Origin: Candidatus Dojkabacteria bacterium
GTDB lineage: Bacteria; Patescibacteriota; Dojkabacteria; J137
Direction of reading: 5' to 3'
Length of the DNA stretch: 8,731 nucleotides
NCBI GenBank assembly: GCA_020429495.1
Contig: JAGQLJ010000028.1
Location: forward strand, 1 to 8,731
The position numbers and the translations under genes are program-made. Position 1 is the stretch's first letter. Every line of letters begins with the position of its first letter. Shown in pieces: positions 1-5,329 of the stretch. Under the pieces are notes generated by a model. It was not told where the DNA came from. It saw only the letters and a list, made by a program, of their open reading frames with translations, and did not search any database.

Positions 1-2
1 AT

Positions 3-1037
3 ACATTAGCACAAAACAGGACAATAAGTTTTGATGGTTTAATCAATAATGAGGTAGTATTTGGTAATGGTACACCAATGGAAAACAATCCTTCCATACT
101 GAAAAGGGCTAATAAAAAAGCCATTACAAATGCATTGGTATTGGCTATGGTAGATATAGCAAATGAAAAGGGAGAGTTTGAAAGAGCAAAAAAATATTGG
201 AATACATTTCATTGTCAAAATAAACTAATTAGTCATAATGGGAGGTATTATACAGATTATTGTAAAAATAGATGGTGTGCTACTTGTTGTGGAATTAGAA
301 AGGCTTTCATACTTAATCGGTATTATCCAATAATCATAAATTGGGAAGAACCACACCTTCTAACTTTAACAATAAAAGCCATAAAGGCAGAAGATTTACA
401 TAATAAAATCAATGAAGTAATAAATAACTTTAGTAAAATTCGAGATAGATGTAATAAAAGACATCAAAGAGGAAAGGGAATGAAAGTTATTTTTATAAAG
501 TCCTTAGAATGTAATTTTAATGCTACTAAACGAACTTATAATCCGCACTACCACATTATTACTCCAAATAGAGAAACTGCACTATATTTAAAACAAGAAT
601 GGATTAAGGAATGTAATAAAACTTCATTTAATGCAGGAAATAATGCTCAGCATTTAATTAAGATTGAAGATGTTGAAAAAGGTTTGGTTGAGGTTATAAA
701 ATATGGTGCTAAAATTTTAAGTGACCCAGACCCAACACATAAGAGAAAACGTAATAGGGGAGATATGGTAGGTTTAAAGGTTTATGCAAGAGCTTTGCAC
801 AATATTTATAATGCAATGAATAACCATAGACTTTATGGAAGTATTGGTTTTAAACTACCAGAAGTTGAAAACGAAAATATATCATTTAAATATGTTTCTA
901 ATTATGAAAGTTGGACTTACCAACCTCAGCAAATGGATTGGATAAACAATGAAACAGAAAAAAAATTTACTGAATATGAAATTGATTCATACTTAGAATA
1001 TATTTTAAAGACTTGTATGGATAAAGAAACTTTTTAA
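3..1037 (+). CDS. Rolling-circle replication initiator, Rep_1-like HUH endonuclease; 5' end possibly outside the window
   Basis: Likely nicks the double-strand origin of a rolling-circle replicon and stays covalently attached to the 5' end. Numbering from the first in-frame ATG (base 78), the protein shows a Cys cluster (C46, C62, C67, C70, C71) that could bind zinc, an HLLTLTI stretch at 93-99 (HUH motif 1), the metal-binding PHYHIIT at 156-162 with H157 and H159 (motif 2), and IKYGAK at 207-212 with Y209 and K212 (YxxK, motif 3, catalytic tyrosine). Order and spacing match the plasmid Rep_1 family. There is no stop in this frame between base 3 and base 78, and the extra residues (e.g. ISFDGLINNEVVFG) read like protein, so the true start is probably upstream of the window; ATG 78 is the only start visible. 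From 78 the product is 319 aa, within the usual family range. No origin or iterons are visible, and they would be expected further left. It converges on the SRAP gene with a 4-base overlap. Confidence 0.8.
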   Translation, partial: TLAQNRTISFDGLINNEVVFGNGTPMENNPSILKRANKKAITNALVLAMVDIANEKGEFERAKKYWNTFHCQNKLISHNGRYYTDYCKNRWCATCCGIRKAFILNRYYPIIINWEEPHLLTLTIKAIKAEDLHNKINEVINNFSKIRDRCNKRHQRGKGMKVIFIKSLECNFNATKRTYNPHYHIITPNRETALYLKQEWIKECNKTSFNAGNNAQHLIKIEDVEKGLVEVIKYGAKILSDPDPTHKRKRNRGDMVGLKVYARALHNIYNAMNNHRLYGSIGFKLPEVENENISFKYVSNYESWTYQPQQMDWINNETEKKFTEYEIDSYLEYILKTCMDKETF

Positions 1038-1753
1038 AACAAACTATTATTTTCTATTGGCTTAATAATACTTTCATTATTTGTGTTAATACCTCTTTTG
1101 TATAAATCTCTGCTTACAGGGTGTGCCTTAAATTCTTTATTTATAAAGCCTGTCGCCATTATTTCATTAATCTGGCTATCATTTAAATCATCAAACCAAT
1201 CATCAAAATAATGCTCATCTAATACCAAAGGCATACGCTTTTTTACATTGTGTACCTCAGCAAAAAAATCATTTGCTTCAGTAGTTATAATTGAACAGGT
1301 AAACAAATCAGAATCCAACTCAGAATAAACCCCTGCAAAAGCAAATAAATCCCTTCCATCTTCATAACTTTTAGAAGGGATATAACAGAAATTAGGGATT
1401 GAAACTTTGCCTTCTTTATGTGGTTCAAAAAAACCATCTGCAATAATTAAACATCGGTTTTCTCTTGCACTATGTTTATACGTTCCAGAGGTTAACAATG
1501 TTTCCATTTTTGCATTAAGTGTATTGTATTTTTTTCTGAAGCCTTCAATGTTGTTTAATCCCCATTCGGGTATTAATCCCCAAGTTGCTGGATAAACCTT
1601 GTTAGGCTCGTCTATTTTGATTATTTGAAGGTTTGGATGGGTAAACCCTGTACGATGATAATAAGGCTCAAATTCACGCTCTATGGCAAAATTAACGCTG
1701 AATTGTTTTTCAATTTGTTTCGGTTTCTTAGTTAAAGCTGTTTCGTAACACAT
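1034..1753 (-). CDS. SRAP-domain protein (HMCES/YedK family), abasic-site DNA-protein crosslinking protein
   Basis: SRAP proteins bind abasic sites in single-stranded DNA and form a stable thiazolidine crosslink through Cys2 once Met1 is removed, shielding the lesion from strand cleavage. This 239-aa protein has the expected marks in order: Met-Cys at 1-2, ATWGLIPEW at 56-64, NAKMET at 80-85 (family NARxET, N80), RCLIIADGFFEP at 100-111 with the active-site Glu at 110 (family RCL-PADGFYEW), SIITTEAN at 154-161, VHNVKKRMPLVL at 167-178 with the catalytic His at 168, and the C-terminal AHPVSRDL at 210-217. Length is typical. The start is fixed by the need for Cys at position 2. The 46-bp spacer to the divergent gene at 1800 holds only a poor -7 match on this strand (TATTTTTA, 1793-1800). 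The neighbouring Rep makes single-stranded intermediates, a plausible substrate. The family is well established; its role on this element is inferred. Confidence 0.93.
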   Translation of the reverse strand: MCYETALTKKPKQIEKQFSVNFAIEREFEPYYHRTGFTHPNLQIIKIDEPNKVYPATWGLIPEWGLNNIEGFRKKYNTLNAKMETLLTSGTYKHSARENRCLIIADGFFEPHKEGKVSIPNFCYIPSKSYEDGRDLFAFAGVYSELDSDLFTCSIITTEANDFFAEVHNVKKRMPLVLDEHYFDDWFDDLNDSQINEIMATGFINKEFKAHPVSRDLYKRGINTNNESIIKPIENNSLF

Positions 1754-1760
1754 ATTTTTT

Positions 1761-1768
1761 TACCTTTG
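1761..1768 (+). promoter_or_regulatory. Bacteroidota -7 promoter box (TACCTTTG) for the small exported protein
   Basis: Exact match to TAnnTTTG, ending 31 bp before the ATG at 1800, which allows a short leader of about 25 nt. The -33 element is weak: TTTCG at 1741-1745 sits at about the right distance, inside the first codons of the divergent SRAP gene. Confidence 0.55.
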
Positions 1769-1799
1769 GATTAACTCCCCTGTTATTTACACTAAAAAT

Positions 1800-2024
1800 A
1801 TGAAAAAAAATTACACTTATTTAGTGGGGGTTCTTGTTTTAATTACTTCAATTTCATTTATCACACCTCAGCAAAATGTATTTATCTGCAAAGGTTCACA
1901 AAGCAAAAGATTTCATTTAAAAGAAGATTGTAGAGGGTTGCAGTATTGTTCTACTGAAATTTATGAAGTAACCTTAGAAGAAGCTAAAAAAATAGGTAGA
2001 ACGCTTTGCGGTTGGGAAGATTAA
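1800..2024 (+). CDS. Small exported cysteine-containing protein of unknown function
   Basis: A 74-aa protein with an N-terminal export signal or membrane anchor: Lys2-Lys3, then a hydrophobic stretch at about 7-21. There is no lipobox cysteine right after it (the first Cys is at 30), so export as a lipoprotein is not supported. The mature part has a compact pattern, FICKG at 28-32, FHLKEDCRGLQYC at 38-50, VTLEEAKKIGRTLCGWE at 57-73, giving C30, H39, C44, C50 and C70. This resembles the small domain (YHxxxCxxL ... TLEEAxxxGxxPCxxC) found alone or behind some secreted nucleases, but the last Cys of that pattern is replaced by Trp/Glu here. From memory, short proteins ending in GRTLCGWED are common in flavobacterial accessory regions. 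No activity can be assigned; metal binding or disulfides are both possible. A -7 box lies at 1761. It overlaps the next gene tail to tail by 4 bases. Confidence 0.8.
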   Translation: MKKNYTYLVGVLVLITSISFITPQQNVFICKGSQSKRFHLKEDCRGLQYCSTEIYEVTLEEAKKIGRTLCGWED

Positions 2025-2284
2025 GTTTTTGAAATATACAATCTCCATCCTCTATGCGGTAACTCTGAAATATCTAAATTCATTATAGCAGTGGGTCTTT
2101 TGTAATAGTGGTAACAAAGTTCTAATCTACCTTTAGTAACTATGATGCAAAATTTGTTGAGGTTGGTAGGTTCTGGAAGTCCTTTGTTTTCGCACTCCCT
2201 TAGTATTCTACTACGAGAAATAACTCTAAATAGAGTTTGTATTTCTGAAGGATTGTCATTAATGAAAAATAACCTTTTGGACAT
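2021..2284 (-). CDS. Short protein of unknown function
   Basis: An 87-aa ORF that I do not recognise. It is soluble in character, with mixed charges, and has no signal peptide or membrane segment; the ending HRGWRLYISKT and the stretch LNKFCIIVTKGRLELCYHYYKR suggest a small alpha/beta domain. I prefer it to the overlapping plus-strand ORF (2142-2369) because its composition is more protein-like and because an exact -7 box (TATTTTTG) lies just upstream. That box ends only 4 nt before the ATG, so the transcript would be nearly leaderless if this start is right. Its TAA shares a TTAA with the stop of the exported protein. It is divergent from mod, so a regulator of the neighbouring operon is possible, but no DNA-binding motif is evident. 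Confidence 0.5.
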   Translation of the reverse strand: MSKRLFFINDNPSEIQTLFRVISRSRILRECENKGLPEPTNLNKFCIIVTKGRLELCYHYYKRPTAIMNLDISELPHRGWRLYISKT

Positions 2285-2288
2285 TTTC

Positions 2289-2296
2289 CAAAAATA
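2289..2296 (-). promoter_or_regulatory. Bacteroidota -7 promoter box (TATTTTTG) before the 87-aa ORF
   Basis: Exact TAnnTTTG on the minus strand, 4 nt before the ATG at 2284. Initiation would fall at or next to the start codon, implying a leaderless mRNA or a start further inside the ORF. No clear -33 TTG is present; the expected position falls in the left arm of the inverted repeat at 2314-2351. Confidence 0.4.
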
Positions 2297-2313
2297 TGGA
2301 ATTTTTCCAATAT

Positions 2314-2351
2314 TAAACTTTTTAAATAATTACTTATCCTTAAAAAGTTTA
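2314..2351. repeat. 12-bp perfect inverted repeat in the divergent region before mod
   Basis: TAAACTTTTTAA (2314-2325) and its exact reverse complement TTAAAAAGTTTA (2340-2351) are separated by 14 bp. The repeat lies between the 87-aa ORF and mod, 35 bp before the mod start. With one G-C pair per arm it would be a weak RNA hairpin and lacks a U-tract, so an operator for a dimeric regulator is at least as likely as a terminator. In so AT-rich a spacer, chance cannot be excluded. Confidence 0.5.
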
Positions 2352-2386
2352 CTTAAGTTTATAGCTTAATAATACTTTAAATATTT

Positions 2387-4264
2387 ATGAAAATATACAA
2401 TCACATAAAAACGGTTCTGGAACAAAACGAAAAGTTCTGTAAAGATGGTAAGTTGTTTAAAAATGTAGTAGTTGAGGCAGGTTTAAAATTAGACCCAGAA
2501 TTACTTTCAATATTACTATCTGATGAAACAGCTAAGAAGTATTTTTTTACAGACGTGAATGGCGTGGCGGTTTTTGATAAAGTGAAGTTTCAAAAGTTTG
2601 TGAGTAACAAACAGTTTTTACCAGATAGTTATACCGCATTTAAAAACAAGATAGGCTTAACCGCTAATGGCGAGTATTTAACCGAAGCCAACGAAGTAGT
2701 GTTAGACTTCCCATACAAAGATTGTGTATTAGAGGGCGGACAGACTAAAGACGACCAAAAGCGACAAGAGATATTCTGGAATGAAACCCTCGCTCCCGAT
2801 GAGATAGACCGCCTGTTTGAACCCAAAGTATTAACCAACTGGAAACGCTACGACAAAGATGGAGAACACGAGGTTAAAAGTATTTCTTTAGACGATAACC
2901 TAATTATCAAAGGAAATAATTTAATTGCCTTACACTCGCTTAAAAAGGTGTACAAAGGCAAGGTTAAGTTAATCTATATAGACCCACCGTATAATACGGG
3001 AAACGATAGTTTTCAGTATAACGATAGTTTTAATCATTCTACTTGGCTTACTTTTATGAAAAATAGACTGGAAGTAGCTAAGGAATTATTATCTGATAAC
3101 GGAGTAATTTTTGTTCAATGTGATGACCATGAACAAGAATATTTAAAAGTCTTATTAAATGATATATTTAAACGTGAAAATTTTATAGCAAATTTTATGT
3201 GGATGAAAACTTCTACGCCTCCAAGTTTGTCAAAAAATATTAGAAAGAAACTTGAATATATTTTGTGCTTTAGAAAAAATTCTTTTGAAGGACTAAACGG
3301 AGGAATTGTAGAAGGTGGAGATATGCCGTTATTAAATTCTGGTAATAAAAATGATATTTTAACCTTTCCTAAAGGTTCTGTCAAGTTTAATATTGAAGAT
3401 GGAACATATAAATCAAAACAACTTGATAGAGTTGAATTAATTGAAGATTTAATAGTTAAAAATGGATATAATGAAAATCAATTAGTTATTCAAGGAGAAT
3501 TTAAATGGAAACAAAATACTTTAAATAATGAAATTAATGAAGGAACAACTTTTATAATAAAATCTGAAAAGTTTGCAATTAGGTATATGAGAGAGGGAGA
3601 AAGGGTTAAGAAACCCTCTAATTTAATTTCTAAAAAAGAATGTAATGTTGGCACAAATGAAGATGCAGCTAAAGAAATAGAGGCTTTATTTGGTGAAAAG
3701 TTATTTAACTTTCCAAAGCCTGAATCATTAATAGCTTATATTATTAATATGGCTACAATTGAAGGTGATATTGTTTTAGATTTTCATTTAGGTAGTGGTA
3801 CAACAACAGCTGTAGCTCACAAAATGGGACGCAGGTATATTGGAATTGAGCAGATGGATTATATATCGAATGTTACGATAGAAAGAATGAAAAAAGTGAT
3901 TATTGGAGAACAAGGTGGTGTTTCCAAAAATTATAATTGGAAAGGTGGCGGAAGTTTCATTTATTGTGAATTAGCTGAACAAACACAAGCAATTTTGACA
4001 AAAATAAATGAAGCAAAATCAAACGAATTTGATAGTATCTGGGATGATTTAAAAAACTCTCTCTACATTTCATATAAAGTGGAATTTAAAAATGTTTCAG
4101 ACGATGAATTTATTAACAAATCAGTTGAAGAAAAAAAGGAAATTTTAAAAACGATATTAGATAAAAACACATTGTATGTGCCTTTTTCTGAGATGGAAAA
4201 TTCAGAATACGAAATTAATTCTTATGATAAACTAAATACAACTCGTTTTTATGGTAATAATTGA
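2387..4264 (+). CDS. mod: Type III restriction-modification system methyltransferase subunit (adenine-N6, beta class)
   Basis: Mod recognises the target site and methylates adenine on one strand with S-adenosylmethionine; it also supplies site recognition to Res. The 625-aa protein has the beta-class layout. A Mod-type N-terminal region spans 1-165. The catalytic motif IV, LIYIDPPYNTGND, lies at 195-207 (DPPY 199-202), and the helix with WLTFMKNRLEVAKELL follows at 220-235. The divergent target-recognition region runs from about 265 to 430. Motif X, LFNFPKPESLI, is at 439-449, and the AdoMet-binding motif I, VLDFHLGSGTT, is at 463-473, followed by GRRYIGIEQMDYI at 481-493. A C-terminal helical tail runs to 625. 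The length is normal for Mod. Base composition changes abruptly near base 3050, just after DPPY: sampled 60-base rows give 42-50% GC before (2701-2880) and 18-20% after (3421-3540). No simple-sequence repeat suggesting phase variation was seen. First gene of the operon; its end overlaps the next start by 14 bases. Confidence 0.95.
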   Translation: MKIYNHIKTVLEQNEKFCKDGKLFKNVVVEAGLKLDPELLSILLSDETAKKYFFTDVNGVAVFDKVKFQKFVSNKQFLPDSYTAFKNKIGLTANGEYLTEANEVVLDFPYKDCVLEGGQTKDDQKRQEIFWNETLAPDEIDRLFEPKVLTNWKRYDKDGEHEVKSISLDDNLIIKGNNLIALHSLKKVYKGKVKLIYIDPPYNTGNDSFQYNDSFNHSTWLTFMKNRLEVAKELLSDNGVIFVQCDDHEQEYLKVLLNDIFKRENFIANFMWMKTSTPPSLSKNIRKKLEYILCFRKNSFEGLNGGIVEGGDMPLLNSGNKNDILTFPKGSVKFNIEDGTYKSKQLDRVELIEDLIVKNGYNENQLVIQGEFKWKQNTLNNEINEGTTFIIKSEKFAIRYMREGERVKKPSNLISKKECNVGTNEDAAKEIEALFGEKLFNFPKPESLIAYIINMATIEGDIVLDFHLGSGTTTAVAHKMGRRYIGIEQMDYISNVTIERMKKVIIGEQGGVSKNYNWKGGGSFIYCELAEQTQAILTKINEAKSNEFDSIWDDLKNSLYISYKVEFKNVSDDEFINKSVEEKKEILKTILDKNTLYVPFSEMENSEYEINSYDKLNTTRFYGNN

Positions 4265-5320
4265 TTTTAAATTAGACGATGCTCTATATAAGAAGGCTGA
4301 AAACTTTTCTAATTTCAGAGAAAGATGCAAGAAATACTTGAGCGAAGCAGGTAAAAACTGGGATAAATTTACTATTGTAAAGCACGACTCAATAATTGGT
4401 TACTTAACGGAGTATGCTTTTTCAAAAGCGTTAGAAAGAAAGTTTCCAGATATTAAAGTATCAAGTTGGGAAAAGCAATTTGATATACCTTCAATTATTG
4501 AAATAGTTGATAATAATATCCATACTGAAAAAAATCACGATTTAGTAGTTGAGTATTTTTATGATAAATGGGATTTGAAATTAGAAAGAAATGATCAAAT
4601 AGTTTATTGTGATGTTAAGACTGCACTAACAAAAAAAGAACCACGCAACAATTGGAATTTCTTATATCCAGTAGTTCAAGCAAATAAGTTAGGTAAAGAT
4701 TTGGCAACCTTAGTTTATTATATAGTTGGGGATTTAAAAGATTTAAGAAGTTTTAAGCAATTAATATTAGTAGGCTTTACTGATTATGATAAAATAACGA
4801 ATTGTAAAGTAATAAAAGCAGGAGAAAAAACAAGGTTTGGTACAATTAGTCAAATAGACAATTACATTACTGAATTAGGAAGAGATTATTCTTTAGATTT
4901 TGATAAATTATTTAAAAATTAGTATGAGTATTCCAAAACATTTAAAGCACAAACCAATTTTAGGCGTAGAGAATTACGAAATTATTGACGGTAAATATGC
5001 AGGTAATTCAGATGCAAAAGCTATATCAATTGGGAAAGCCCAATGGGATAATAATGAGATTTCAGCAAAGGTATTTAGACATACAGGAACAAAATGGAGC
5101 AGACAAAGTGAGGAACTGCCTTTACATAGGGTTTTAGACTTAGCAAATCTTATTCTTTCTGCATACTTACAAAAACAAGGTAATTATGTTCAAAGCACAA
5201 TTTTGAACGAAGAAATTATTGAGCCAGATGAATATGAAAAAATAAAAGAATATATAAAAGACAATCCATATCTGGAGGAGAGAATTAGAGAATTACAAAA
5301 CACTTTAAAGAAAATTCAAA
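3050..5320. other. Low-GC block covering the mod specificity half and two inserted genes
   Basis: Counting by hand in 60-base rows, GC is 42%, 50% and 42% at 2701-2880, 37% at 2941-3000, 27% at 3001-3060, 20% and 18% at 3421-3540, 17% at 4861-4920, then 33% at 5401-5460 and 42% at 5461-5520. The drop lies just after the mod DPPY codons and the recovery lies early in res. The edges are approximate. This fits a cassette that entered by recombination between conserved parts of mod and res. Confidence 0.5.
4251..4922 (+). CDS. Putative PD-(D/E)XK-fold nuclease-like protein between mod and res
   Basis: Not part of a standard type III system, and I cannot name the family. The 223-aa protein shows a plausible restriction-endonuclease-like core. 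A helix carries an acidic residue, GYLTEYAFSKAL at 50-61 (E54). A beta-strand pair follows: YDKWDLKL at 104-111 (D105 and D108), then IVYCDVKTA at 117-125, giving D...DxK with D121 and K123. Next comes a strand/helix with a conserved-looking Gln, FLYPVVQANK at 137-146 (Q143), then strands ATLVYYIVGD at 152-161 and LILVGFTD at 171-178. The C-terminal GEKTRFGTISQIDNYI at 191-206 resembles the end of many such domains. There is no signal peptide or membrane segment. The catalytic assignment is inferred from the motif pattern only. The start at 4251 overlaps the mod end by 14 bases, suggesting translational coupling. GC is very low, as in the mod specificity half. It could be an auxiliary nuclease, a specificity accessory or a nonfunctional relative. 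Confidence 0.7.
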   Translation: MVIIDFKLDDALYKKAENFSNFRERCKKYLSEAGKNWDKFTIVKHDSIIGYLTEYAFSKALERKFPDIKVSSWEKQFDIPSIIEIVDNNIHTEKNHDLVVEYFYDKWDLKLERNDQIVYCDVKTALTKKEPRNNWNFLYPVVQANKLGKDLATLVYYIVGDLKDLRSFKQLILVGFTDYDKITNCKVIKAGEKTRFGTISQIDNYITELGRDYSLDFDKLFKN

Positions 5321-5325
5321 AGTAA
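4924..5325 (+). CDS. Small DUF6530-like protein of unknown function between mod and res
   Basis: A 133-aa protein from ATG 4924. I chose this start over ATG 4900 because it follows the upstream TAG by one base and gives the protein start MSIPKHLKHKPILGVENYE; the eight residues before it would lie inside the previous gene. The first half is distinctive: HLKHKP, NYEIIDGKYAGNSDAKAISIG, then ISAKVFRHTGTKWSRQ and SEELPLHRVLDLANLI. From memory this matches proteins annotated as DUF6530, which have no known activity; the identification was not checked by search. The rest is a charged helix, EPDEYEKIKEYIKDNPYLEERIRELQNTLKKIQK in pieces, that could form a coiled coil. No nuclease, helicase or DNA-binding motif is evident. 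It ends 4 bp before res, so it is surely in the same transcript, and shares the low GC of its upstream neighbour. Confidence 0.75.
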   Translation: MSIPKHLKHKPILGVENYEIIDGKYAGNSDAKAISIGKAQWDNNEISAKVFRHTGTKWSRQSEELPLHRVLDLANLILSAYLQKQGNYVQSTILNEEIIEPDEYEKIKEYIKDNPYLEERIRELQNTLKKIQK

Positions 5326-5329
5326 CTTT

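Noticed and set aside
1407..1595. Plus-strand 62-aa ORF
   Set aside because: Lies wholly inside the convincing SRAP gene on the other strand.
2142..2369. Plus-strand 75-aa ORF
   Set aside because: It is antisense to the 87-aa minus-strand ORF, rich in Leu/Ser/Asn with no recognisable domain, and runs through the AT-rich spacer and inverted repeat; it has no promoter match.
2629..3384. Minus-strand ORFs of 69 and 89 aa
   Set aside because: Shadows of mod, antisense to conserved methylase motifs.
2387..4264. Phase-variable simple repeat in mod
   Set aside because: Many type III mod genes have such repeats, but only short A-runs (up to about seven) occur here, as expected from low GC.
4900..4923. 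Earlier ATG for the DUF6530-like gene
   Set aside because: It would add eight residues from inside the preceding gene; the start one base after the upstream stop fits operon spacing and the remembered family N-terminus.
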